DNA of 64,000 bases from Bacillota bacterium (GTDB taxonomy: Bacteria > Bacillota > Clostridia > Lachnospirales > Lachnospiraceae): NCBI GenBank assembly GCA_023458035.1, contig JAEXAX010000031.1:33274-97273 (forward strand), in the 5' to 3' direction. Position 1 is the first letter of the stretch. Every line of letters begins with the position of its first letter. This document shows positions 56,835 to 64,000 of the stretch, piece by piece. The translations under genes and the position numbers were made by a program. Below the pieces are notes generated by a model. It was given only the letters and a program-made list of their open reading frames with translations, ran no database searches and was not told the origin of the DNA.

Positions 56835-59333
56835 ATGGCAGAATTTAACTATACCAAGGCAGCTAAGCGGTTGTTGCAGCTGGCAGAAAGGGAGGCGAAA
56901 GAGCTGGGGCATCAGTTCATCGGTTCAGAACACCTGCTGCTGGCCATGCTGCACCTGCGCGACTCAGTGGCCGGTTCCGTTTTGGCGGGTAATGAGGTCG
57001 AGTGGTCGGAGGTACGAGTACAGATGGATCAGTTTCTGTCCCGCGGCGGCAGTGTGCCGGTGATGGACGGCGGCTCCTGGACCCCGAAGGCCCGGCGGAT
57101 CCTTGATATGGCTCGTTTTGAATTGCAGCTGCTGCAGACGGATGAAATCGGAACGGAGCATATCTTATTGGCCATGATCAAGGAGAGCGAAAATGTGGCC
57201 ATGCGGCTGCTGCGTTCACTGCATAAAAATCTGCAGAAGATCTTTTTGGATGTGCTGGAGGCGCTCGGTATAAAGCCGGAAGAATACCGCAGTCGTTTGG
57301 AAGCGGCCGGTTTCAGACAAAACCAGGAGGAGCAGCCGGAGAGCATTCTGGACAGTCACAGTCGTGATCTGACTGCCATGGCGGCCGGCGGCAGGTTGGA
57401 TCCGGTGATCGGAAGAGAACGGGAGCTGACCCGCATGATTGAGATTCTCAGCCGCCGCACGAAAAACAATCCCTGCCTGACAGGTGATCCGGGCGTCGGC
57501 AAAACAGCTTTGGTAGAGGGGCTGGCCCTGCGTATCGTCAGCGGAGGGGTGCCGGATTTGTTGAAGTCAAAGCGCATCATGTCGCTGGATCTGTCCTCAT
57601 TGATTGCCGGAACGAAATATCGAGGTGAGTTTGAAGAGAGAATGAAGCAATTGCTGGAAGAACTCAGACGACGTCGGGATGTCATCCTGTTTGTCGATGA
57701 GCTGCATACGGTCATCGGAGCCGGCGGCTCGGAGGGCAGCCTGGACGCTTCAAATATTCTGAAGCCGGCCCTGTCCCGCGGCGAAGTGCAGATGATCGGC
57801 GCCACCACCCGGGACGAATATCGTAAATATATTGAAAAGGACGGAGCTCTGGCTCGGCGTTTCCAGCCGATCGACGTGTCGGAGCCGGACAGCGAGGCGG
57901 CTCTGGAAATTCTGAATGGTATAAAATCTCAGTTTGAAACCTTCCATCAGGTCGAATTTACCGCCGAAGCTTTACGGGCAGCGGTAGATCTGTCAAAACG
58001 CTATATCAATGACCGTTTTCTGCCGGATAAGGCTATTGATGTGATGGATGAGGCGGCGGCCAAGGTTCATTTGAGTCAGCCGATTGACACCGGAGAGGCG
58101 CTGGCAGTGCAGGAGGCGAAGGTTAACCTGCAGGCGGCTGAGCGGGCCATGGAGCTGGCTTTGCATAAGCGAAATGCCGAAAGCATCGCTGCCGCCAAGG
58201 AGCAGCTGCGCCTGGCAAAAGAGAGGTTGACGACTGTCTTTCGGGGTCAGAACCGTTCGCGCCGTAATCGCTTGAAGGTGACAGAGAAGGATGTGGCAGC
58301 AGTGGTCAGCCTGTGGACGGGTGTACCGCTGGCCAAACTGACTCAGAAGGAAAGCGGAAAGCTGGCCAAGCTGGAAAAGATTCTGCATAAGCGGGTGATC
58401 GGTCAGGATGAGGCGGTGAAGGCGGTATCGACGGCGGTGAAGCGCGGGCGAGTCGGCTTAAAGGCTCCGAACCGTCCGGTCGGCTCTTTCCTTTTCCTCG
58501 GTCCGACCGGTGTCGGAAAGACCGAGCTGTCCAAGGCTCTGGCCGAGGCGGTTTTCGGATCGGAGGAGGCCATGATCAGGGTTGATATGTCAGAATACAT
58601 GGAAAAGCACAGCGTAGCAAAGCTGATCGGTTCGCCGCCGGGGTATGTCGGGTATGATGAGGGCGGTCAGCTGAGTGAAAAGGTCAGACGTCATCCCTAC
58701 AGTGTGGTTCTGTTTGATGAGATAGAGAAGGCACATCCGGATATTTTCAATATCCTGTTACAGGTATTGGATGACGGTATCATGACAGATGCTCAGGGGC
58801 GAAAGATCGACTTTAAGAATACCATTTTGATCATGACCTCAAATGTCGGTGCCAGAAACATCATTGATCCAAAGAAGTTGGGCTTTTTACAGACCTCCAC
58901 GGCCAATGAGGAGCATCAGAAGATGAAGAGTGGTGTTATGGAGGAACTAAAGCAGCTGTTCAGGCCGGAGTTTTTGAATCGTATCGATGAAATGATCGTA
59001 TTCAGAGCCCTGCAAAAGGAAGATATGTTGCAGATCGCCGAGATCATGCTGGGGGCATTGGAACAACGGGCAGCTGCGCAGCTGTCATTGAAGCTGCGCA
59101 TCCATAAGGATGCCAAGAGCTTCCTGGTGGAAAAAGGAACCGATCGCAAGTACGGAGCCAGACCGATACGTCGGGCTATCCAGACGTATCTGGAGGATGC
59201 ACTGTCGGCTGCATTCTTGGAGGGCCGGATCAAGTCCGGTCAGACCGTCACAGTAACGGCCGGCAGGGAGACCCTGACGCTGACTCCGGTTCAGCCGACG
59301 GGTGGAAAACGGAGAGTAAAGCATGGCAACTAA
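56835..59333 (+). CDS. clpC: ClpC-type AAA+ unfoldase
   Basis: 832 residues. The double Clp-N domain is about 1-145 (LAEREAKELGHQFIGSEHLLLAML, RFELQLLQTDEIGTEHILLAMI). AAA domain 1 has Walker A GDPGVGKTA near 216 and Walker B VILFVDELHTVIGAGG. A middle coiled segment runs about 420-470. AAA domain 2 has GPTGVGKTE near 556, VVLFDEIEKAHPDIFN and KYGARPIRRAIQTYLEDALS at the end. MecA in the same window fits as adaptor; CtsR, McsA and McsB genes are absent here, so the classic ctsR operon is not kept. GAGGAG precedes the ATG; radA overlaps its end by 11 bases. Confidence 0.95.
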   Translation: MAEFNYTKAAKRLLQLAEREAKELGHQFIGSEHLLLAMLHLRDSVAGSVLAGNEVEWSEVRVQMDQFLSRGGSVPVMDGGSWTPKARRILDMARFELQLLQTDEIGTEHILLAMIKESENVAMRLLRSLHKNLQKIFLDVLEALGIKPEEYRSRLEAAGFRQNQEEQPESILDSHSRDLTAMAAGGRLDPVIGRERELTRMIEILSRRTKNNPCLTGDPGVGKTALVEGLALRIVSGGVPDLLKSKRIMSLDLSSLIAGTKYRGEFEERMKQLLEELRRRRDVILFVDELHTVIGAGGSEGSLDASNILKPALSRGEVQMIGATTRDEYRKYIEKDGALARRFQPIDVSEPDSEAALEILNGIKSQFETFHQVEFTAEALRAAVDLSKRYINDRFLPDKAIDVMDEAAAKVHLSQPIDTGEALAVQEAKVNLQAAERAMELALHKRNAESIAAAKEQLRLAKERLTTVFRGQNRSRRNRLKVTEKDVAAVVSLWTGVPLAKLTQKESGKLAKLEKILHKRVIGQDEAVKAVSTAVKRGRVGLKAPNRPVGSFLFLGPTGVGKTELSKALAEAVFGSEEAMIRVDMSEYMEKHSVAKLIGSPPGYVGYDEGGQLSEKVRRHPYSVVLFDEIEKAHPDIFNILLQVLDDGIMTDAQGRKIDFKNTILIMTSNVGARNIIDPKKLGFLQTSTANEEHQKMKSGVMEELKQLFRPEFLNRIDEMIVFRALQKEDMLQIAEIMLGALEQRAAAQLSLKLRIHKDAKSFLVEKGTDRKYGARPIRRAIQTYLEDALSAAFLEGRIKSGQTVTVTAGRETLTLTPVQPTGGKRRVKHGN

Positions 59334-60720
59334 AAAAGCAACGGCCTTTTTCTGTAGCGACTGCGGCTTTGAATCGGCCAAATGGATGGGACGCTGCCCG
59401 TCCTGCGGTGCCTGGAGTACCATGGTCGAGGAGCCGGTGTCGCCAAAGAAAAGCGGCACAGGCGGCGGTTCGCGCTGGCTGCAAAGCCATACGGAAAAAC
59501 CGATCGCCTTAAATGCCGTATCGACGGAGGCATCGGACCGCATCCGTACCGGTATGGAAGAGCTTGATCAGGTGCTGGGAGGCGGAATCATCCCGGGCTC
59601 GCTGCTGCTGGTCGGCGGCGATCCGGGTATCGGAAAATCAACCTTGTTATTGCAGGTCAGCCGAAATTTGTCGCTGGCCGGAAAAACTGTTTTATATGTT
59701 TCCGGTGAAGAATCTCCGGCCCAGATCAGGCTGCGGGCTCGACGTTTGGGAGATGTTTCGGAGAGTTTGCTGTTGTTTTGTGAAACGGATCTGGATCTGA
59801 TCAAGCAGGCGGTCGAGAGCGTGAAGCCGGCTGTGGTCATCATTGATTCCATTCAGACCATGTTTCGGCAGGACATCAGCTCGGCGCCGGGTTCGGTCTC
59901 ACAGGTGCGGGAGTGTACCGCCGGGCTGTTACAGCTGGCCAAGGCCGGTGGTCCGGCCATTCTGCTGGTCGGTCATGTGACAAAGGACGGCAACGTGGCC
60001 GGTCCTCGGGTCCTCGAACATATGGTGGATTGTGTTCTGTATTTTGAGGGTGACAGGCAGGCCTCTTATCGGATCTTGCGCGGTATTAAAAACCGTTTCG
60101 GCTCAACCAATGAGATCGGTGTCTTTGAAATGGCGGCTGACGGGCTGCACGAGATCAAAAACCCCTCATCCTATCTGTTGGAGGGCAGAGCGGTTCGCCA
60201 GTCAGGTTCGGTCGTTACCTGCCTGATGGAGGGTACCAGGCCGGTGTTGTTGGAAATTCAGGCGCTCGTCGGTAAGACCGGCTTTGGAATGCCGAGGCGA
60301 ACCGCCATCGGCATGGATCCAAATCGTCTGAACCTGTTGTTGGCGGTATTGGAAAAAAGGCTCGGCTTGCCGTTTTCCGGATATGACTGCTATGTCAATG
60401 TGACCGGTGGTATGCGAATCAATGATACTTCACTGGATCTGGGTATCGTCATGGCCATCTTATCCAGCTATTTTGATAAACCGATTGATGAAAGCTGTGT
60501 GGCCTTCGGTGAGATCGGACTCGGTGGTGAGGCGCGTTTTATCGGTCAGTCCGCCGTGCGTATCCGGGAAGCCGTAAAGATGGGGCTGTGCCAGGCTGTG
60601 TTACCGGCCAGCGCCTATAAGAGTATAAAAAAAGACCTGTCCGCGGGGACAGGTCTGCAGTTACATCCGATTTCGGATGTGCAGGAGCTGAAAAAGGTGA
60701 TGTCACAGCTCTTTCGTTAG
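59323..60720 (+). CDS. radA: DNA repair protein RadA
   Basis: 465 residues. The N-terminal zinc finger has C11, C14, C25 and C28 (FFCSDCGF, RCPSCGAW). The RecA-like core has Walker A GGDPGIGKST near 98 and the RadA motif KNRFGSTNEIG, with Walker B VVIIDSIQTMF. A C-terminal Lon-protease-like domain follows (GGMRINDTSLDLGIVMAILSSYF). RadA promotes branch migration in recombination. Overlaps clpC by 11 bases. Its 3' end contains the terminator of the opposite-strand gene within codons for KKDLSAGTGLQ. Confidence 0.95.
   Translation: MATKKATAFFCSDCGFESAKWMGRCPSCGAWSTMVEEPVSPKKSGTGGGSRWLQSHTEKPIALNAVSTEASDRIRTGMEELDQVLGGGIIPGSLLLVGGDPGIGKSTLLLQVSRNLSLAGKTVLYVSGEESPAQIRLRARRLGDVSESLLLFCETDLDLIKQAVESVKPAVVIIDSIQTMFRQDISSAPGSVSQVRECTAGLLQLAKAGGPAILLVGHVTKDGNVAGPRVLEHMVDCVLYFEGDRQASYRILRGIKNRFGSTNEIGVFEMAADGLHEIKNPSSYLLEGRAVRQSGSVVTCLMEGTRPVLLEIQALVGKTGFGMPRRTAIGMDPNRLNLLLAVLEKRLGLPFSGYDCYVNVTGGMRINDTSLDLGIVMAILSSYFDKPIDESCVAFGEIGLGGEARFIGQSAVRIREAVKMGLCQAVLPASAYKSIKKDLSAGTGLQLHPISDVQELKKVMSQLFR
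60627..60656 (-). terminator. Terminator for the reverse membrane gene, inside radA coding sequence
   Basis: AGACCTGTCC (60633-60642) pairs perfectly with GGACAGGTCT (60647-60656) over a 4-base loop; the 7-base A-run (60627-60633) is a T-run on the reverse strand. It lies 46 bases past the reverse gene stop. Confidence 0.75.
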
Positions 60721-61041
60721 ATCTTTGCCGGCGGCTGCGGCAGTTTCCGCATCGGTGGTCGGAAGATCGGAATCAGTTTCGGATTCCTCGTTGGATTTTG
60801 CTTCATTGGTCAGCTCAGCCAATAGCTCCTCGGTGGCCTTCATCTTATTTTTAGCTACCAATAACAGCATGTACAGGATGACCGGTACGAAGAAGGTGGC
60901 GGCGATCGAGGCACGGAACAGCCAGTCGGCCGATGGGGTATTCATCAGAGAGAACACCAGAGTAGCGACATACAGGGTGATCAACAGCAGACAAAGGATG
61001 ACGGCGCTGACACGCACGAACAGGGTATATTGTTTTTTCAA
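60703..61041 (-). CDS. Small membrane protein, reverse, overlapping the radA end
   Basis: 112 residues, not recognised. Two membrane helices (about 8-31, RVSAVILCLLLITLYVATLVF, and 43-62, ASIAATFFVPVILYMLLLVA) are followed by an acidic helical tail ending in KDLTKEL. The start is TTG 61041 with AGGA upstream. The 3' end overlaps radA by 18 bases, tail to tail. A reverse promoter is visible upstream. Confidence 0.68.
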   Translation of the reverse strand: MKKQYTLFVRVSAVILCLLLITLYVATLVFSLMNTPSADWLFRASIAATFFVPVILYMLLLVAKNKMKATEELLAELTNEAKSNEESETDSDLPTTDAETAAAAGKDLTKEL

Positions 61042-61109
61042 AATAAGTCCTTTCCGACGGCTGCCTTTTCGGCGGCATCCGTCCTTGGTTTCGGTTTTCT
61101 ACAGGCCTT

Positions 61110-61137
61110 ATTATACCCGTATGGAGAAAAAAAGCAA
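61110..61137 (-). promoter_or_regulatory. Promoter of the reverse small membrane protein
   Basis: Reverse-strand TTGCTT (61132-61137) and perfect TATAAT (61110-61115), spacing 16. Confidence 0.55.
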
Positions 61138-61188
61138 GAAAAGGAAGGGGGAAATACCCGCAAAACAACATATTTTTGCGGACTTCTC

Positions 61189-61217
61189 TTTTCAAATGCC
61201 CTAAAATAAGATATACT
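61189..61217 (+). promoter_or_regulatory. Promoter for the SEC-C gene
   Basis: TTTTCA (61189-61194) and TATACT (61212-61217), spacing 17. Confidence 0.5.
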
Positions 61218-61271
61218 ATCGACGATAACGTCGCAGATATTGCCGACGAAATACAATATGAGGTGAAAAAA

Positions 61272-61775
61272 ATGGGATTATATGAACAGTGGCAGGAGCT
61301 GGCCTACAACAAGGAGCAGGACAGGAATGAGCTGGAAAAATTCTGGCAGGAGTATTTTTTGTTGGAAAAGGGGATCTATGAATCCTTATTGGCAGCGCCG
61401 GACGTGGAAGTGCGCGGAACGGTAGCCGAACTGGCTAAAAAATATGATGTGGAGTTGCTGACCATGGTCGGCTTTCTGGATGGGATCAATGAGAGCCTGA
61501 AGCAGGCCAACGCACTGGAAGAGGATCTGACTGAAGACACCGAGGTGAATCTGGTCTTTGATAAGGAGACTCTTTACAAAAACATGGTTGATGCCCGTGC
61601 CGAGTGGCTGTATGAGCTGCCCGCCTGGGACGACATCTTTGAGGCGGATCATAAGCGCGCCTTGTATCGTGAGGCTAAACAGATGGGCGTTATCAAGAAG
61701 GCGCCGAAGATCGGCAGAAATGATCAGTGCCCTTGCGGCAGCGGTAAAAAATACAAACACTGCTGCGGCCGCTGA
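61272..61775 (+). CDS. SEC-C metal-binding domain protein
   Basis: 167 residues from ATG 61272 (GAGGTG 7 bases upstream). A helical N-terminal part (FLLEKGIYESLLA, VAELAKKYDVELLTMVGFLDGINESLKQ) is followed by a C-terminal SEC-C zinc motif CPCGSGKKYKHCC, the same type that binds SecB or the ribosome in SecA. The Firmicute family of this shape has no proven role; a SecA-, ribosome- or chaperone-linked job is only inference. rlmD-type gene follows 65 bases later. Confidence 0.8.
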   Translation: MGLYEQWQELAYNKEQDRNELEKFWQEYFLLEKGIYESLLAAPDVEVRGTVAELAKKYDVELLTMVGFLDGINESLKQANALEEDLTEDTEVNLVFDKETLYKNMVDARAEWLYELPAWDDIFEADHKRALYREAKQMGVIKKAPKIGRNDQCPCGSGKKYKHCCGR

Positions 61776-61840
61776 ACAATGCCTTAGGAGAGCCGCTCGG
61801 AGAAGTTCCGGGCTTGAAAGACAAACGATAGGAGAACCCC

Positions 61841-63229
61841 ATGAAAAAAGGAAATGTATATGAAGCGCCGGTGCGCGAGGTGCGTTTTCCGAATAAGGGT
61901 GTGGTGGTTCTGGAAGATACAGAAGTCATTGTAAAGGATGTGCTGGAGGGAGAGGTCATCTCCTTCCGGTTTGAAAAACACCGTAAAGGTAAGGGTGTGG
62001 GTAGACTGGTGGAGGTCATCAGCCGTTCGGCTGAAGAAACCGAGGCACCGGTGTGCTCACATTTTTCATTATGCGGCGGCTGTACTTATCAGACCATCCC
62101 TCATAGCTCGGAATGCCGGATGAAAGAGAAACAACTACGCAGCCTGCTGGCCGCTTATATTGATGACAGTGTCTGGGAGGGCGTGTACGAAAGTCCGCAG
62201 CCGCTGGCTTATCGCAACAAGATGGAATTTACCTTTGGAGATGAATGCAAGGGCGGACCGCTGGCACTCGGTTTGCATAAAAAGCAGTCAATGTTTGATA
62301 TCGTCTCCCTGACGGACTGTGCGATCGTCCCGCCGGACATGCAGCGTATTGTCAGCTTGACGAGAGATTTTTTTGCTGAAACAGGACTGCCCTATCTGCA
62401 CCGCTTTAGTCATCAGGGCTATCTGCGACATCTGCTGCTGCGACAGGCTAAAAAGAGTGGTCAGATCCTGATTGATCTGGTCACTACCACACAAATAGAT
62501 CCGGCACGGGAGGAGTCGATTTTGGCCGCATATGCGGCACGCCTGCTGGAGCTGGAGCATAGCAAGGCATTGGACGGCGTGATTTCCGGTATTTTGCATA
62601 CGGTTAATGATAGTCTGGCAGATGTTATCCAAAATGACCGCACGGATATTCTGTATGGACGGGATGTGATCGATGAGGAGCTGCTGGGTCTGCGGTTTCG
62701 GATCACACCATTTTCCTTTTTTCAGACTAATTCCCGAGGAGCAGAGCTGCTCTATTCGGTGGTGCGCGATTATGTCGGTTCAGCACGGCGCAGTGTGGTT
62801 TATGATCTGTACAGCGGTACCGGCACCATCGCCCAGGTGATTGCACCGGTGGCTGATCGGGTGGTCGGAGTGGAGATCATAGAGGAGGCGGTGGAGGCCG
62901 CCCGTGAAAACGCTGTCCGCAATGGATTGGCAAACTGCGAATTTTATGCCGGTGATGTTCTTCGTGTGATCGATGAGCTGCGGGAGCGGCCGGACTTTAT
63001 CATTCTGGATCCGCCGCGGGACGGCATCCATCCGAAGGCCATCGGAAAAATTATTGACTTTGGCGTCGAGCGCATTGTTTATGTATCCTGCAAGCCGACT
63101 TCTCTGGCCAGGGATCTGGCTGTGTTTAGCGAGGCAGGCTATCGGGTAGAACGCGCCTGCGCCGTCAACATGTATAATCGTACTGTGCATGTGGAGACAA
63201 TAGTTCTACTGTCAAAGACAAAGGCTTAA
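61841..63229 (+). CDS. rlmD: 23S rRNA (uracil-C5) methyltransferase, RlmD/RlmCD family
   Basis: 462 residues. An N-terminal TRAM domain (to about 65) is followed by an Fe-S-type cysteine set CSHFSLCGGCTYQ and a later Cys. The SAM site is VYDLYSGTGTIAQV, with the catalytic DPPRDGIHPKA and the nucleophile Cys in YVSCKPTSLARDL. Makes 5-methyluridine in 23S rRNA (position 1939 and/or 747 in known relatives; specificity not readable here). GATAGGAG precedes the ATG. The region after its stop becomes AT-rich and repeat-bearing. Confidence 0.9.
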   Translation: MKKGNVYEAPVREVRFPNKGVVVLEDTEVIVKDVLEGEVISFRFEKHRKGKGVGRLVEVISRSAEETEAPVCSHFSLCGGCTYQTIPHSSECRMKEKQLRSLLAAYIDDSVWEGVYESPQPLAYRNKMEFTFGDECKGGPLALGLHKKQSMFDIVSLTDCAIVPPDMQRIVSLTRDFFAETGLPYLHRFSHQGYLRHLLLRQAKKSGQILIDLVTTTQIDPAREESILAAYAARLLELEHSKALDGVISGILHTVNDSLADVIQNDRTDILYGRDVIDEELLGLRFRITPFSFFQTNSRGAELLYSVVRDYVGSARRSVVYDLYSGTGTIAQVIAPVADRVVGVEIIEEAVEAARENAVRNGLANCEFYAGDVLRVIDELRERPDFIILDPPRDGIHPKAIGKIIDFGVERIVYVSCKPTSLARDLAVFSEAGYRVERACAVNMYNRTVHVETIVLLSKTKA

Positions 63230-63253
63230 AACCGTATAAAAGGCTTGAAATTA

Positions 63254-63295
63254 AGAGATTTCGTGTAAATGAAAAATTTACCGGAATCTCTTTTT
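63254..63295 (+). terminator. Terminator after the rlmD-type gene
   Basis: AGAGATT (63254-63260) pairs with AATCTCT (63285-63291), with an inner CGTGTAAAT/ATTTACCG stem, followed by TTTT. Confidence 0.7.
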
Positions 63296-63303
63296 CTGTG
63301 TTA

Positions 63304-63428
63304 TGACAATAGTTCTGGCTACTGGAAAATTGAGAGGTGTAACCATAGGACTACTTTTTTTGCCCAGTGTAACAACGGCACTATTGTCAAAAGTAGTTTT
63401 CATGGGTGTGTGACTATAGAACTGTTGT
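63304..63428. repeat. Nested imperfect inverted repeats in an AT-rich spacer
   Basis: Three overlapping pairings are visible: TGACAATAGT (63304-63313) with ACTATTGTCA (63380-63389), perfect; ACTACTTTT (63350-63358) with AAAAGTAGT (63389-63397), perfect; ACAATAGTTCT (63306-63316) with AGAACTGTTGT (63418-63428), one wobble. The pattern suggests an old palindromic mobile unit or recombination site, but no recombinase gene is in view. Confidence 0.4.
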
Positions 63429-63472
63429 AAGTGCTTTTTTATAGTAGGCATTTTGATTATAACAAGCTAAAA

Positions 63473-63521
63473 ATTGATAAAAAAAGAAGCAGTTCCCGAA
63501 TGGCTGCTTCATCAATTTTTT
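63473..63521 (+). terminator. Second terminator-like hairpin in the spacer
   Basis: GAAGCAG (63486-63492) pairs with CTGCTTC (63504-63510), continued by ATTGAT (63473-63478) with ATCAAT (63511-63516), and a T-run follows. Confidence 0.6.
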
Positions 63522-63522
63522 C

Positions 63523-63587
63523 GTAAGTGTCCGTACACTTACTGTGCTTGCTACATAAGCTACATAAGAATAATTTAGATAGCAAGC
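63523..63587. repeat. Short dyads and direct repeat before the TetR gene
   Basis: GTAAGTGT (63523-63530) with ACACTTAC (63535-63542), perfect with a 4-base loop; then CTACATAAG twice in tandem (63551-63568); then GCTTGCTA (63546-63553) with TAGCAAGC (63580-63587). Clustered dyads of this kind are seen at element ends, but no defined attachment site was recognised. Confidence 0.35.
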
Positions 63588-63652
63588 GTTAAGCAAGTTT
63601 TGAATTTATTATTAAATTATACCATAAGGATGCCATAATTTCCACATGTAAC

Positions 63653-63695
63653 TTGACAAATATTGAATTATAATTTATTATTAAATATAAATTCA
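63653..63695 (+). promoter_or_regulatory. TetR gene promoter with overlapping dyad
   Basis: Perfect TTGACA (63653-63658) and TATTAT (63676-63681), spacing 17. The dyad TGAATT (63664-63669) and AATTCA (63690-63695) brackets the -10 box, a likely autorepression site. Confidence 0.65.
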
Positions 63696-63720
63696 GTATT
63701 GGGATAGAAAGAGGTGTGCT

Positions 63721-64000
63721 ATGGCACAAGTATTAAAAGAAGAAGTTAGAAATAGAATACTCGAAGCAGCGGAAAAAGTATTTTATAAAAAGGATTATAG
63801 AGGTGCAAAATTAACAGAAATTGCAAAAGAAGCAGATATTCCTGTGGCACTCATTTATACCTATTTCAAAAATAAGGAAGTTTTGTTTGATGCAGTAGTA
63901 AGTTCTGTTTATATAAACTTCGAGTCAGCTTTTAATGAGGAAGAATCTTTGGAAAAAGGTTCTGCTTCTGAAAGGTTTGATGAGGTTGGAGAAAATTATA
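63721..64000 (+). CDS. TetR family transcriptional regulator, N-terminal part
   Basis: 93 codons run off the right edge. MAQVLKEEVRNRILEAAEKVFYKKDYRGAKLTEIAKEADIPVALIYTYFKNKEVLFDAVV is a complete TetR DNA-binding helix-turn-helix. AGAGGTG precedes the ATG. Codon use (AGA, AAA, ATA, TTA) and AT content differ sharply from the rlmD-type gene upstream, suggesting acquired DNA. The ligand domain and target genes are outside the window. Confidence 0.85.
   Translation, partial: MAQVLKEEVRNRILEAAEKVFYKKDYRGAKLTEIAKEADIPVALIYTYFKNKEVLFDAVVSSVYINFESAFNEEESLEKGSASERFDEVGENY

Noticed and set aside
63414..63596. Reverse 60-codon frame in the spacer before the TetR gene
   Set aside because: It runs through the terminator hairpin and dyads, has no ribosome site and a low-complexity sequence.

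Overview
The window looks like a chromosomal segment of an anaerobic low-to-mid-GC Firmicute, most likely class Clostridia and probably Lachnospiraceae-like; genus is not resolved. The basis is the gene order guanylate kinase-like, holB, PSP1, trmN6, rsmI, metG, tatD, rsmA; the Gram-positive style Tad/Flp cluster with DUF5702- and Flp1-like proteins and no secretin; the MecA/ClpC pair; the CBS-DRTGG type family II pyrophosphatase; and strong AGGAGG ribosome sites with sigma-A promoters (TTGNNN-17-TATAAT) that can be read at many operons. Base composition is near 50% GC by eye, with clearly AT-richer islands at about 42.0-43.1 kb, 54.7-55.5 kb and from 63.2 kb to the right edge. No rRNA, CRISPR array or complete transposon was seen; one tRNA (Ser, anticodon CGA) is present.

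Layout. 0-3.2 kb: a partial reverse gene, corrinoid adenosyltransferase, a small alarmone synthetase and an ABC-F ATPase. 3.4-4.3 kb: mecA (reverse). 4.6-9.4 kb: ispF, an Eis-like acetyltransferase, cysS, mrnC, rlmB and a DUF1858 protein. 9.8-17.7 kb: ppaC, a flavin-reductase-like protein, then a DUF5711 membrane protein, a CvpA-like protein, a very large TPR/coiled-coil/acidic/AAA protein and an aromatic-acid-exporter-like membrane protein. 17.8-19.1 kb: a MATE exporter (reverse). 19.5-27.6 kb: a complete Tad pilus locus (two A24 prepilin peptidases, TadZ, CpaF, TadB, TadC, a 56-residue Flp1-type pilin and three pseudopilin or TadE-type proteins). 27.7-30.0 kb: tRNA-Ser and the K+ uptake pair ktrB/ktrA. 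30.1-41.8 kb: a long forward housekeeping run ending in rsmA, an AIM24-family protein and a second MATE exporter. 42.0-44.2 kb: an AT-rich membrane protein, a DNA glycosylase and an acetyltransferase. 44.4-49.3 kb, reverse: a polar amino-acid ABC importer with a small extra gene, an AlaX-type editing protein and an e(P4)-type lipoprotein phosphatase. 49.7-54.7 kb: greA, yitT (reverse), cysK, cysE, a CymR-like Rrf2 regulator, a DUF1292 protein and rpiA. 54.9-63.2 kb: a secreted AT-rich orphan, a membrane orphan, a GntR regulator, clpC, radA, a small reverse membrane protein, a SEC-C protein and an rlmD-type RNA methyltransferase. 63.2-64.0 kb: an AT-rich repeat-bearing spacer and the start of a TetR-family gene, possibly the edge of an acquired element.

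Functional links. MecA and ClpC form an adaptor-unfoldase pair although 52 kb apart here. CysE, CysK and the CymR-like repressor form a cysteine synthesis and sensing module. KtrA gates KtrB. TadV, TadZ, CpaF, TadB/C, Flp and TadE build one surface pilus. RelQ-like synthetase, ABC-F, GreA, RadA and RNA modification enzymes form a stress and translation background.

The most unusual items are the TPR/AAA protein with a CbxX/SpoVK-like but Walker-B-degenerate ATPase inside an envelope gene cluster; a TrmN6-RsmI fused reading frame with an internal ribosome site; a transcription terminator for a reverse gene buried inside radA coding sequence; a bidirectional terminator whose stem contains both convergent stop codons; an IspF with a cysteine-rich tail; and the palindrome-rich spacers at 3.3, 9.5 and 63.3 kb. 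Start codons were chosen from ribosome-site spacing, and several differ from the longest possible reading frame.
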